Assembly: GCA_021234155.1 (NCBI GenBank)
Contig: JAJEKV010000030.1
Coordinates: 7,437,890 to 7,501,889, forward strand
Origin: Isoetes taiwanensis
Lineage: Eukaryota > Streptophyta > Lycopodiopsida > Isoetales > Isoetaceae
Reading direction: 5' to 3'
DNA: 64,000 nucleotides
A program made the translations under genes and the position numbers. Shown piece by piece: positions 33,909-45,593 of the stretch (position 1 is its first letter; each line of letters starts with the position of its first letter). The notes under the pieces were generated by a model that ran no database searches, was not told where the DNA came from, and worked only from the letters and a program-made list of their open reading frames with translations.

Positions 33909-35065
33909 GGCCCTTTTTCCACGGTTGGCTTAAAATACGGCTGTCTTATAATTATAAGACAGCATTTGAGATGCCACGTCATTTTTGTGACATGTCTTAG
34001 AAAAATTAGTTTTCCATGGCTTCATTATAAGAGGTGTTTTATAATATAAGACATGTCGCATAAATTTTCTTTTCCACTACTCAATCTCTCTGTTTGCATA
34101 TTCATCAGAAATAGGCACAATATTTTGCAATTTCACAATTCTTGATGCGTGATAGCTGTTGCAGAGCAAGCATCAAATACATCTTTGTTTATCATAGCTT
34201 CTATCCTTGTCTGTAATGCCTGTTTCAGCAAATATCTTATGACCTACCTTAAATTCAGAATAGCTGTGAGACACATTGGACAGCTTAAGCGTGATAGACA
34301 ATCCAAAACTTCTGAGCGTCTGAAGCAAATCCTCGGCGAAAGGGCACCCCATTCTGGCATATGGCATAGGCCCAAGAGTTCGATCACTGAAATTTACCGC
34401 AGATCAAATGAGAAACGACACCTTTCTTATGCCCAACAGAAAATTTTCGATTGAAGTTTTCGGAAAATCAATCTCATTTTGTTCAAGCCCAACAGAAAAT
34501 CTGAACTACGCAATCCTGATCCTGACCTAATAATGTTTTCCGAAAAATGGTTGATATGTTTGCCCTTTTTAACTCAGAAAGGTCGGCTGTGAATCTGCAA
34601 AACCGAGCATTGTAATACCTGGAACTCTTCAAAATCGACCTGCGCTGCTTCGGGCTGCCTCAAATTTGACCTGCACCATTGTGTCTTGCTTCAATTTCAA
34701 CCACAGCCAAATCGACCTGCAACAAATCAACTTGCAGCAAATTCCACCTGCGATTCCAGTCTAGCCAGCAATTCCATTCTAGTACAGCGATTCTAGTCCG
34801 GCGATTCCAGTAGGATGCTTCTATTCCTCCTTTTTTTTGCGACATGCTAAAATTTCGGCCTAGAACGGCTGGGATTGGACGTTTCTGATGTCTTATTTTC
34901 TGGCGGGGGATTTCCCCCGGAAGAAAATGGGACTCCAAAGTTGTACGGCATGCATATAAGACATGTCGTAAAACTTTGAGTGGAAAAACTAATGTGTCTT
35001 ATATTCCTACGTGGCCCAATCACATCTTAATAAATTTAAGTCTGGAGTGTCGTGGAAAAAGGGCC
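33909..35065. mobile_element. PIF/Harbinger-like MITE, 1.16 kb, TTA duplication
   Basis: The ends are perfect 15-bp inverted repeats: GGCCCTTTTTCCACG at 33909-33923 and CGTGGAAAAAGGGCC at 35051-35065. TTA duplicates flank it at 33906-33908 and 35066-35068. Subterminal sequence on both sides contains related ATAAGACATGTCG words in opposite arrangement. No transposase frame is present, so it is non-autonomous. Its right end lies 17 bp before the bL36 start codon. Confidence 0.88.
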
Positions 35066-35082
35066 TTATTACCCATTCGAGG

Positions 35083-36082
35083 ATGAAGGTGAGAGCGTCT
35101 GTGAAGCGCCTATGCGAATCGTGCAGGATCGTGAGGCGCCGGGGCGCGGTCTGCGTGATTTGCAAGAACCCTAAACACAAGCAACGCCAGGGCTGCTTTT
35201 CTGCCCATGATTTCGAACCATCAACGTAACTATTTATCCTCCTTGTGTATTTGTCGATCGATAAAGAAATGCACAATTTTTTTTGGCAGATTCTTTGGTG
35301 AAATACAAGCAGGTGGTCAGTTGAAATAATTAATTTCGAATGTTGCTCTGATTGTTCCTTCTTTGCAGAACGGAAGATCCAAGCATGAACCTTTCATGCC
35401 CTGATAAATCTGCTCTTGGTTTGGTCTCGACCTGTTGGAATAAGGTACAAATTTATGCACATTGTTTTCAGAAGGTATGTGCATGAATATCATTTAGTAG
35501 GTTCAGTCACTACATTTCTTGATTCCCGATTCATAAGCACTGCCCTTTTTACCTATAAGCTCATACAAGTTCAATAATTTTTATGTATAGTTGGTTGAGA
35601 AAGAAGCACTAAAGATGGGAGATTCAATAGGGATTAAGCAATGGAAATTTTGTTCTGAAGTGACAGTATTAAAATAGAATGAATATCTTGTACATTCAAA
35701 TTTAACGGAGAGTAATTGGTTTATGTGACCGTGCAAGATTAGAATAGCATGTTACATCCATGGATTGGCCTATGGACCATGCACGTTTTAAGGAATGTTA
35801 GGAGGAGATATTACAAGATGCCTGCTAGTCTCTCATTTCATGTTTTCTAAGTTCAAGATTTCAATCAATTGACGCACTCTAACTTTGATAACTAGTTATT
35901 AAAGATATTGCTATCTAACCTTGTCATTTCTGCAGGTGGGTACAAGTGCAAAACCTCTTGCTTTTGAAGCTACCAGAGCAGTCAATTACTTGGGTTCTGC
36001 AGTAGCATTGGGCTTCACCTGTAGCATTGGTCTTCTCTTTTCACACTCAGCGGATATGTCGTTATCTGAGTTCCTTAGCTGA
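35083..36082 (+). CDS. nuclear-encoded organellar ribosomal protein bL36, three exons
   Basis: Spliced reading: exon 1 35083-35225, exon 2 35369-35444, exon 3 35936-36082 (stop TGA 36080-36082), all introns GT-AG, phases matching, 121 residues. Residues 1-37 are a full bL36 domain (starts [14 protein letters not shown], ends [13 protein letters not shown]) with the zinc ligands Cys11, Cys14, Cys27 and His32. bL36 sits in the large subunit of bacterial-type ribosomes. Plant chloroplast bL36 is plastid-encoded, so this nuclear copy is probably mitochondrial; no classical presequence precedes the domain. The extension, residues 38-121, is not part of bacterial bL36 and holds a hydrophobic stretch ([18 protein letters not shown]) near the end. 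ATG 35083 is chosen because it starts the conserved domain; the frame upstream has no ATG. A MITE ends 17 bp upstream, so the promoter or leader now lies in transposon DNA. Confidence 0.88.
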
Positions 36083-36735
36083 GGTGCAATGGAGTTTCTT
36101 TATTCTAAAGTTACTAGACAAGACACATCTAGATAAGATCATATATCTACATTGCATTTGCTAATGAAGATCTGTAGTTCTGATAGCTGTGGATAGAAGC
36201 TTTATCTTTTAGAAATCCAAATGAAAAATATCAAACGTGTTGTTTTGAGCAAAGTGTGTTGATGTTTTAGGCCATGATTTGCTGGGTTTTTAAGGGCATA
36301 AAGAATGTTAAAGTTCCTTGGGCTGGTTATACCATTTTTGCTGTAATGGAGTCAGAATATGTGGTTGGCATGACTGTAAACACAGTTTTTACCACTAAAA
36401 AAGCAAGAAGCTTCATGTCTAAACCTTCCAAGGAGACATATGTATGGCAGACCAATCTGGAATAGGAGTTTTCTTTTGTTCAGTGACAGGCAGGGTTGGG
36501 TATAAGCTTGAAGCTTCCCTAATGTGTTAAAGGATGCCATCAACAAATTCCCGGGCAGACCTGTCAAAGTCACAACTGAGTTAGGTTTCTTTTGGGGATC
36601 TTTGCGTGGCAAGCCAGGATTCTGCCACGTTTGCACAAAGTCACCTCTTTTTAAGTGCGCCTGAAAAGTGATGTCTCTTTTCAGGCTCGATTTTCAGGCT
36701 GTCCAGGCTGAGAATTAAAAAAACAAAAATAAAAA
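36083..36735. other. intergenic stretch between bL36 and the proline-rich gene
   Basis: Contains the bL36 3' UTR and upstream sequence of the next gene. A 63-codon frame at 36274-36465 begins with ATG but has no domain. Confidence 0.5.
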
Positions 36736-36740
36736 ACACC

Positions 36741-36750
36741 TTATAAATAA
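36741..36750 (+). promoter_or_regulatory. TATA box of the proline-rich gene
   Basis: TTATAAATAA lies 30-39 bp before the first ATG. A start site about 30 bp downstream would fall near 36773, leaving almost no leader for ATG 36780 but about 30 nt for ATG 36804. Confidence 0.6.
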
Positions 36751-36779
36751 GTTCAGAGTCTCCCAAGTAACCCAGAGTC

Positions 36780-37043
36780 ATGAAGCCCGCGAGCAAGAGA
36801 AGCATGGCTGCATCCCCCTTGATGGCCACAATGTTGTTGTTGATGCTCTTGGCTCTCGGGATGCCCACTCGAGTCGATGGTCGTCTTCACTTCAAGCATA
36901 ATAAATCTGCTCCTCCTGTTCCTCCTCCTCCTCCTTCTTTGAATGGGATATCGCCACCCGTGTTTTCCCCTTCCCCACGTTCTCCTCCTCTTGCACATTC
37001 TTCCCCTCCTATTGCTCCCACTCCCACCACTCCACCATCTTGA
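36780..37043 (+). CDS. small secreted proline-rich protein
   Basis: An 87-residue frame starts with ATG, with a second Met at residue 9 (36804, context AGCATGGCT, the better plant start and better spaced from the TATA box). From that second Met it has a textbook signal peptide: MAASPLMATMLLLMLLALGM, then TRVDG with probable cleavage after about residue 33. The mature part begins RLHFKHNKSAPP and is proline-rich, with PPVPPPPP, SPPVFSPSPRSPPLA and SSPPIAPTPTTPPS. It looks like a tiny cell-wall or apoplastic proline-rich protein; SPP-type motifs are possible hydroxyproline arabinosylation or AGP-like sites. No cysteines in the mature part and no GPI signal. The family is not recognised more precisely. 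TATA box, ATG context, signal peptide and short 5' leader agree, so I regard the gene as real. Confidence 0.65.
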   Translation: MKPASKRSMAASPLMATMLLLMLLALGMPTRVDGRLHFKHNKSAPPVPPPPPSLNGISPPVFSPSPRSPPLAHSSPPIAPTPTTPPS

Positions 37044-37119
37044 ACTCGTCATGCTTGCGTCGATCTCTCATATGCTTTGAAGTTGTGATTGTGTAGGGTT
37101 CCCATGGACGTTTAAATAA

Positions 37120-37150
<31 letters not shown>

Positions 37151-37153
37151 TAC
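37120..37153 (+). repeat. (ATCT)n microsatellite
   Basis: Seven or more ATCT units after TTTAAATAAT, followed by a T-rich tract at 37164-37191. Confidence 0.9.
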
Positions 37154-37159
37154 TCAGAC

Positions 37160-39893
37160 CCCCCTTTTTTTTTTCTTTTTTCTTTTTTTTTGGTAATGTC
37201 TTTTTTGGTGTGCTCACAAAACTTTGAAGATAAGCATCCAACGTTTATCAACAAGTGCAATGTTTTGCGGCCTCATGTCTCTTTAAGGGCCCAATATTAC
37301 GATTGTTAAAAGATAATGATAAATGTATACAATTTATTACTGATAATGGTGTTCGATGATGTTGTCGGGCTTTGGCAATATGTTATGGAGGTGGGGTGTT
37401 GTGTTTTTAGTGTCATTTTTGTACAAAAACAAATAACAACTATTTTAATCGAATTGATAGTAATATGTGAAATCTTGTAAACAAATAGAATGTTTAAAGT
37501 CTTGAGTTGGTCTTTTAGAAAGTAAGTAATTTAGTGCAAAGTTTTCATTCAAAAAAAAAAAAATCATGTGTCTTGTTGCATCCTAGTCCCGCCTCGACGG
37601 TTGACAAAGTTGTGTAATCCACTTCTAAAGGATCGCTAGAACCGTTATTTGAGCCTCTTTTCAGAGACCCAAGCCACGGATTCTGCCCTGGAAGAAGCTG
37701 TCATACGGCCCCACTAGACTCATACCCACGGACGGCAATGACTCGGCCTGAGGACTGCTGCCCAATTGTTGACACTCCTATCATTTCAACTATAAACCTT
37801 AACCGTAATCTTTCCCTCATCCCTTTGTTTTTTCCCTCCTCCTGTGCAATGCGTATGAAATATTTCAGTAGCTGAACTATTCATATCTCCTACCAACTCA
37901 CCTAACCAACTTTCAACTCGATCTACTTCTGATTGAGGGGATACTAGCTATTGGGACAAACAAATCATCAGGAAAAATTTGGTGAAATACTAAATTTTCC
38001 CAGAGAATTGCACTAGAGGGTTGAAACCAACCACAAGTGTACCTGTCTCCATCAACAAGGTCTCATTGTTGGGGATAGCTAGGGTTCTCTCCCAAGCGCT
38101 CGCCACCTGCGCCCACATTTTGCCGCCTCCTTATATAACATGTAATGTGCTAGACAGACCGTGGGATGTTGGATATCCAATTTGACATTTACAATAAATG
38201 TCAAAGGATATTGGGAGGAAACTCAAAAGCAAGGAGTTGAGGGATATTGCTTGGTTGTCTCTAGTTAGCAAGGCCACTCAAAGGGGAAAAGTCCTCTTTC
38301 CGAAAGGGTTGGATGAGTCGCGACACAACATCCTCTAGAATATAATTATTATCTGACCTAGAATTCATAGATTAGGCCCTCTGGGATTGTGGTCAGAAGG
38401 ATCTATTCCCAAGATTCTGGTTAGCTTTTAAGGTATTTGGGAAAGAAAGTCCTATCAAATATTGTTGTGTGGTTTTGAAAGGCAACACGAGCCTTGAAAG
38501 CCATTCAAAGATTTAATACGTTGGGTTAGGGGAGAAAAATTTCTATTTTGAGATAAGCTAGTTCTAGATTCGCAAAGAACCTCTAGAAGAAGGGGTCTTC
38601 CTTGAAAGGTCCTTGATTGGTACTAAGCTTTTGGATATCTATATAACTCGTTCGGATAGTTAAGCTTATTTATGGAATTTAATGATCTTAAAGCATTAAA
38701 GTAATGAAATACTTTGCCCCAAACCAAATTAGGTATCCTACAAAGGGGCGACTCATCAATAATGGTCAAATACCATCGGACTGTTACAGTAGAAGAACTC
38801 CAAAAAAGAGTTGGTCACTGTCAATTTGGTAAACCGATGGTTCAGCCACATCATGACTGACACATAGACAGTGGGTATTCTTATAGGGTAACTACCAAGA
38901 TTTAGATTTGAACTGATTTAAAGCAAAGGCCTAACATTGTTGTGGCATGTTGCTACAAGTTGACAACATATGTATTATGATATACAAGTTGGTGGAGTAA
39001 GCTATGGAGTGACATGGGGAAGAAAGCCAAGTGAACCCGAAACTTAGCACTGCATGGTTTAAAGGCAAATTGAAATGTATAGACTGAAAACGATCTGCTG
39101 AATACAAAATGTAGGATGTTGTAGTTGGTGTTTAAGATAAATGTCAATGGACAACAGAATAAAACTCAAAACCATGGGGTTGACTGGTACGGCAGGAGGG
39201 TCCTTGCCTGGTTGGCGAATAACAAACATCTTCTAGATATTCGAATGTGTCTTGTATAAAATACCAAAGAGTATACTTCAAACATGATCCTCAATTGGAT
39301 CACCTATAGTTGGGCCTAATTGTTCAGAGGGGGTCGTAATTTAGAATATATAAGCCTAGAAGGTCAATAAAAGTTAGCGCAATAGAACAATAATTGCCTT
39401 TCTTGCCATTTTGGATCATACTTGGATATGAAGGAAGAGACACAAAATGCAAGGCAGGTGCCCTGATGACTCTAGCTAACGTCTCACGAGAGTGTTCAAT
39501 CCCTAGAATAAAACACGACTATGGCTTATATGAGCATGCCAAGTCATTCGTAAGGCCACATCAGTGGCATGATATCATTGTAAGACAACCTAGTGACTAA
39601 CAGTTCTAAGGTCCATGATGACTTTAAATAATTACCCCCAATTAGGGAAACATGGAAGCTAGACTATTATGGTGAGGGTGCATAGATTCTGATCTTTGGC
39701 ACAGTTCAATGCTTTGAGAGTGAGAAATGACCTAAGATTTATTGGTTGGCCACATCTTCCATAGTTAGAAGATTTAGGGGTACCTTGGATTGCTCAGGCT
39801 AGAGGTGTTATAGTTTGGATGACATATTATATGCCTAGTGGCATCTAAAGATGTTAAGGCGTTGAGGCTATACGGTTATGGGTCAAAAGCATT
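37160..39893. other. anonymous spacer
   Basis: No gene seen. Two diverged direct stretches share order around ATAAATGTCAA-GGA, AAACTCAAAA, GGAGTTGA and TTGCTTGGTTG (38205-38290 and 39135-39225), perhaps relics of an LTR pair or a duplication about 0.93 kb apart. Short frames have no domain. Confidence 0.4.
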
Positions 39894-39898
39894 GAGCT

Positions 39899-40236
39899 TG
39901 TTAACCACCTAGTGGTTAACATTGTGCATGCACATGTTAGGTGTCAGTGGTGGCAGACTGACACTTGGCATGATTAGATTAACATAAGTGTAGGGATTAG
40001 ATTTAGTTAGTGTACGGCTCAGATTTGCGGTCTACACTATATTAGACCAGAGCCTCTTCAGATGTACTCAGGTTTTATCTCAAATTTGGAGAGCCTCATT
40101 AGCTCACGTTTCCTTCATTCTTTGCACATTTTTCTTTGTCTTGTTCTTGTTTTGTGATCATGAGCATGGCAGCCTTGTAGCATCCGGCAGTCATGGACTG
40201 CTGCTGCAGGGTGCATGCCAAGAACTCAAACTAACA
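39899..40236 (+). repeat. 5' LTR, 338 bp
   Basis: Starts TGTTAACCAC, ends AACTCAAACTAACA. By eye it differs from the 3' LTR by about four substitutions plus a 17-bp duplication. Confidence 0.95.
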
Positions 40237-42406
40237 CTGGCGCCGTTATGCCGGGTTCGCTCGTGATCACTTTTTTCAGCCTTGTTGTTTTGCTGCTGTT
40301 CTTGCTGCTCTCATCATCATCAGTTCTTGAATACTCCTTGTATATTACTCTCAACCCTTTCAATTCCCTTATTTCGCCCAACCAGTTGTTGAAATGGTCC
40401 GACTGGAGGCCCCTTGGTCAAATCCTTTCGTTTGCAATTCGTCTAGTTATGAAAGAGTTTTCAAAACTCTGTTTTTTATGGTGCAGCAAGCACAGTATTA
40501 CAGTCAAAGGTCTTTGGAGTGGTGACAGCACTCCTTTCTGCAAAATATCATGAAAATCCAGTGTTTGTTTTCCTTCTCTCCTTTCTTGTTCTTCTCTGTT
40601 TATCAGAAATTTGTGCCTTTTGCACACTCATTTTCAAAAAAACAACCATATTTTACCTGGAGTGTATCACAGATCACATGGAGCATTTCACATGGAGCAT
40701 ATCATTATGAAGAATCTCAGTTTGTCTCTGCCCATCTTACGCTTTCTAAGAGGTTTCTTTTTCAGGTTATTTGGCAGAGGGCCAGCCCTTTGGCTAGCCC
40801 TCCCTTGTGATTTAAATTCCATTATCAGAACCGATTTTTCACGAGGGAGTTACTTGGTTCTTCATTTGCAAAAACACTCGTCCCTGCACATTCAACACAT
40901 CAAGCATCAGAGTTGTTCTTCACATCGTGTGCAGTATGTTTTATCTAGAGCTATCAGACCTGCATCAAAGTTTAACTTTATCAGTTTCTTTTGAGTATAA
41001 AGAAATCATTCCAGCATCTACTCTAAAAGGATTCGAGTTCTACCTCCAATACTTCCCATCAGTCTGGCATCAGCACACAGCACTCCTATTTTTCTTATTA
41101 AGTTTTTAAGAGGGCCAGCATCCCTGCTAGCCCCCATCCTTCTGTTTAACACATATACCGGCTGCAGAAGCACTATTCAATCAAGCACAACTCCTATTTG
41201 AAAGCACTCGGATTTTTCCAGTCTTTCTGGTCTTCATCATCTGCAAACAAGTGCTGTTAGCATATCAAACTTCCAGTCGGGCTTGGAGCCTCATCTGCAT
41301 CAACATATTTTCAGCAGCACTTTTACCTCTGTTTGGTGTACGACACTTGGAAGCCACCACTTTGTGGGCACCGATTTCTAATCTATCAAGTTTCTAAACC
41401 TGTTGCAGCGATTTTGGCCACCATTTCAGCCAGCTACAAGCACTTGCCTTCAATCTTAAGAGCAAATCCGGCTGTCTATCCAGCCAAAATCAGGCACGCA
41501 ATAGCATCCGCCCCAATTCCGGCACTCTATCAGGGCCTTGCCTCTATTTTTCAGAAATTTTTATCAAGTTCCTACTATATCTGGGGCCTGCCTTCCATTT
41601 TCAGAAGAAATCCGCACATTCCGGCCGCTATAACCTCTGTTTTCTTCAGGACGTCTCTGTTTTATTCAAGAGGCCTCACGCTAGGGTTTTTTTGGACCAA
41701 TGGCTCAGATTTCGCCGCCTCAGATCTATGGCTCAGATACAATATTGTTTTTATGGCCCACGCTAGGGCACGCCGTCGACGCTTTGATAGCTTCACGTGC
41801 ACACGGCTTCACATTGTTGAGCGGATACTTCCACGCTATGACCCACGCTGCTATTTTTGCCCACGCTCATACCCACGGGCAAAGCCAGACCACGCTCCTC
41901 ACGCTCACGGGCCCCACGCCCACGCTCCAGCCATGCTTCAGCCACGCTCTTTATGCTCCCACGCTCACACTTTGCTTGTTTATGGCCACGCTTTTTGCTC
42001 AACATCCACGCGCTGCACAAATATTGTGACGCATAGCCACGCTCTCCTATGGTCGATCACGGGGGATGCTTTTAAGGTGCTTATGTTTTGAAGGCTCCCT
42101 ATAATCATTGTTTTTAAGCTTTTTTCGTGAACTTTTGGGCAATATTTGTTTCAATGGACTTACCCATCATATAAGGGGATGGTCCTTATGTTTTTGGCCA
42201 AAGTTCCTATGATCCATGTTCTCCATCGACGTTCCTTCGGATCTTATTCGTCCTCAACGCATTCATGACGATCTTTTTGCGGCGACACAACCCAACCATT
42301 ACCATTATTTTTACCCCTAATTTTTGGCACCATGTTGTAATTGTCAGACTTGTCTTATAAAAGTCTGTACATATTTTTGTGCTAAAAAACTTTTAGCGGG
42401 AGGCAG
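40237..42406 (+). other. internal region of the non-autonomous LTR element
   Basis: Holds the primer site, CT-rich sequence, the phrase GAGGGCCAGC(A/C)(C/T)CC(T/C)GCTAGCCC twice in diverged form (40776-40803, 41112-41136) and a dense CACGCT motif cluster at 41670-42050. A 252-codon frame from 41333 begins with TTG and has no retroelement motif; I do not consider it a gene. Confidence 0.75.
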
Positions 42407-42761
42407 TGTTAACCACCTAGTGGTTAACATTGTGCATGCACATGTTAGGTGCATGCACATGTTAGGTGTCAGTGGTGGCAGACTGACACTTGGCATGATT
42501 AGATTAACATAAGTGTAGGGATTAGATTTAGTTAGTGTACGGCTCAGATTTGCGGTCTACACTATATTAGACCGGAGCCTCTTCAGATGTACTCAGGTTT
42601 TATCTCAAATTTGGAGAGCCTCATTAGCTCACGTTTCCTTCATTCTTTGTACATTTTTCTTTGTCTTGTTCTTGTTTTGTGATCATGAGCATGGCAGCCT
42701 TGTAGCATCCGGCAGTCATGGACTGATGCTGCATGGTGCATGCCAAGAACTCAAACTAACA
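42407..42761 (+). repeat. 3' LTR, 355 bp
   Basis: Same start and end as the 5' LTR. The extra 17 bp is a tandem copy of GTGCATGCACATGTTAG near 42430-42465. Confidence 0.95.
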
Positions 42762-43176
42762 GAGCTCTTAACAACTAAAAAGAAATTGGGCATCCAATGG
42801 AAGAGTATTTCACCAACATGGTTGCAAGCTTCAACTTGCTAACATGATTATATGTGGTTACATGAAGTTTAGTAACATGGTTTTTGGCCGCGGCTGATTT
42901 GGCTTTCAGACTTATGCCTAGTCATTATGCATTGGTAGAGGTTATAGTTGTATCTCACAGTGCAACTAGGATTAAAATAATCCAGGTATATTAAGGAAGG
43001 AAGGAAGGAAGTATATTTTAACGTCCGCGGAGGCCAAACTTGACCTATGAGACGGTACATGCAGCACACAAAGCAGATAAAACCATACCAAAAAGACAAA
43101 TGCTACCATACAATGTGTCCCTACTACTGGGATGAAAAAACCCCCACATGGGAGGAAAAACCCTAGTAGTAAGCTC

Positions 43177-45130
43177 TCAGATCCCTTGTCCTGTAAGGGA
43201 TTCTCTGACGGTAGAAACTTGCAAAATGTAGGATGTGAGACGTGCAACCATTGGCGATGCCAGCAATTGATGCAGCGGTGCTGCAGAGCATCTAAGATCA
43301 GCATGTGTTGCTCGGATATGCATATATGCCGGACACTCTTGCAGAGCATGGTGCTCATCCTCTCTTGTCGCATGTGGCAACAGCGGCATATTCTCTCATC
43401 TTGGGGGGATTCTCTGCCCTCCATCTGTAGTCCAACGACTTGTTTCAATTCTGAGATGATGGGACCCCGTCCTCACGGAGACAATAGCTCTCCGTTTCTT
43501 CATAGATATATGCGCTTTCAAATCTTGGTGTGGGCCCGTTCGGTGTTGGATTAACTAGCGTGTGGTAGTGCTACATTTTTAGGCTTTGCATGAGTGGTCG
43601 CATCCACGAGTGGTGGCAAAGCGCTCATTCATGTGTCGCGACTGTTCACGGGCATCGGGCATAGCCACAATCTGGCGGTAGTCAATAGACCACGCGTTGC
43701 GAACCACCCACGGCGATGCTTACGCCATACCCTCTTCGGTCGTTGTGGCTCTTATGCCAATAACAAAGCCCTCGGGGGAAGACGTTGTGCATCCATGCTG
43801 GTGACCTTGTGGAAATATGCAAGATGTCTGCGCATAGCGGAATGTTGCGGGGGCGAACCTAGTCTCATATAGCAAAATCGATAAGGCACCGTGTCCTTGA
43901 TATCACAGAACGTATGTTAAGAAGGCCTTTTGCACCCTCTCTAGCTTATCCCGGTGTTCTTGCTAATTCTTTGGACCCGGACCTCTACCCCATACAACAA
44001 TCTTTGGTTCAACGGCTTTCACGAGCAGGTGTGCTCTACGTGTCACATAGGTCTATTACATAGCGGCTATTGCATAGCATACAAGGCTTTCCATCCCTTG
44101 CTGACCCGTCTTTCCACCACGGTCATCCCATAACATGCTAAGCGCAAAAGTCGATTCGGATACTTGCGGTCCTTACAACATCCACCTTACGTCCTCGTAA
44201 TAGAGATGCGGGATATCATCTTTGCGAGAGGAGAGGACCGGGGAGCTTAGTTTTTTGCGGGTTCACCGTCATTCTGTTGTATCCACGAGAACCCACTAAG
44301 AGTGTCCAAATCTTTCTTTTGCATACTCACATTTTGTATGGGATAGCAAGTCTACATGCCGTCGTATAGAGCAATTGCCTTATCTTTGTATGCCTCACGG
44401 TAGCTGCGGGCCACCGCCCCATGTTCTTGCATCCGGTCTCCAACTTGTCAATGTAGAGACCAAAAGCGTTGGAGATAGCGGACATCCCTGTTTAACCCCT
44501 ATGGTGCTAGCAACTTCGCTGATCCGATGCGAGGCAATGCGGCATATATCACATCATAGAGTCTATAGATGACATTTTGTAAGTGGGGCATGCGGCGCCT
44601 GCAAATCTTTGCCACAACAGTCCCAGAGGGACCCGTATCATATCTTGATCTTGAAATCTACGAAAGAAGCGATGCAGTCCGCCCGGCGCGTGCGGTAGCT
44701 TCCATAAGGATTATGAGAGTGAATATATGGTCGATTGTGGGGGGGGCCGAAACCCCCTGGCCAAGCTGCGCACTCCGGCTTCCTCAGCCCCGGGTTAACT
44801 TCTTCTCCACCACACACGCTAAAAAGCTTTGCGGTAATGGGCTCACCATGATCATGGGCTCACCATGATCATGCGATGGTCGCCGAATCATCCTTTATCC
44901 TTATTACATGTCTTATGAATTGGGGTGACCTTGCTAACCATCCACTCCCAGGAGGCCCTCCCTTATGGCACGGTTAATGATCATTTGTCCGGAGGCCCTA
45001 GCAAAAGCTGGCCCACCCCATTTCAATAACTTCGGCTTGAAGTCCCTGCAAGTCCGCCGGCTTTGCCATTAGCCGGTGTCTAAGGCCACGTTGGATGTCT
45101 TCCTCCGTGAGGCTGCGGCATTTCTCCTAC
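43177..45130 (-). pseudogene. LINE reverse transcriptase and C-terminal Cys/His remnant
   Basis: The entry region reads SLTEEDIQRGLRHRLMAKPA near 45100, then KWGGPAFARASGQMIINRAI and REGLLG/PGSW with SKVTPIHKTCNKD in the next frame (44890-45050), the pre-RT block shared with the 62-kb LINE. Palm motifs further on are scattered over frames and not cleanly readable. The C-terminal part at 43177-43389 has LLPHATREDEHHALQECPAY and MHIRATHADL, a zinc-binding-like segment as in the 63.6-kb copy. Confidence 0.6.
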
Positions 45131-45593
45131 ACGGTGCGGAACCCGGCTTTTGCTCACGGGGGATCATACAACTCCTCAAGCGATGCATCCAGCGGTCTAT
45201 GGTAATATTGCGAGGGTGGTTGATGCCTCTTGTACAACACCCTCGCCGAAGGCTTTCGGTTCGGTCATCAACAAATAAAACATGCGGCTGGCGTGATGGT
45301 GCGCAGATATGCGCATGCTTTTTGGATTTCAAGAATGCTCTATAGTCACGAATGGCTGGCGCCCGCATTTTGTGGATGCGAGGACGCAGGCGCGGTTGGG
45401 TCTTTAGAGCCTTGCACTTTCGGCATCAAACCGGGGATTAGGAGGAGGGCGCGGTGTCCATTAAGCTGGCGATCCCTCATTTGCAAAGCATGCACTAGGC
45501 TGGCGTGTGAGTAAAGGCGTTTACAAGCCACTCCCACCTATCATGTAGCGTGCAAAGGGCATCAATCCCTGCGGTTCCGTTCCAACACAGAAC

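Larger units (their letters stand above)
39899..42761. mobile_element. non-autonomous LTR retrotransposon, complete, young
   Basis: 2863 bp bounded by two LTRs (TG...CA) and an exact 5-bp duplication, GAGCT at 39894-39898 and 42762-42766. A primer-site candidate (TGGCGCCGTTATGCCGG) starts one base after the 5' LTR and a purine-rich tract (GCGGGAGGCAG) ends at the 3' LTR. The internal 2.2 kb has no gag, RT or integrase motif, so it must borrow enzymes. It is intermediate between TRIM and LARD types in size. Confidence 0.93.

Noticed and set aside
35011-35082. In-frame extension of the bL36 frame into the MITE that could look like a basic targeting peptide
   Set aside because: The only starting codon there is GTG; no ATG lies in frame before the stop at 34990-34992, so a eukaryotic ribosome would start at ATG 35083.
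41333-42091. Longest open frame inside the young LTR element (252 codons)
   Set aside because: Begins with TTG, has no retroelement motif and runs through the low-complexity CACGCT cluster; most likely a chance frame.
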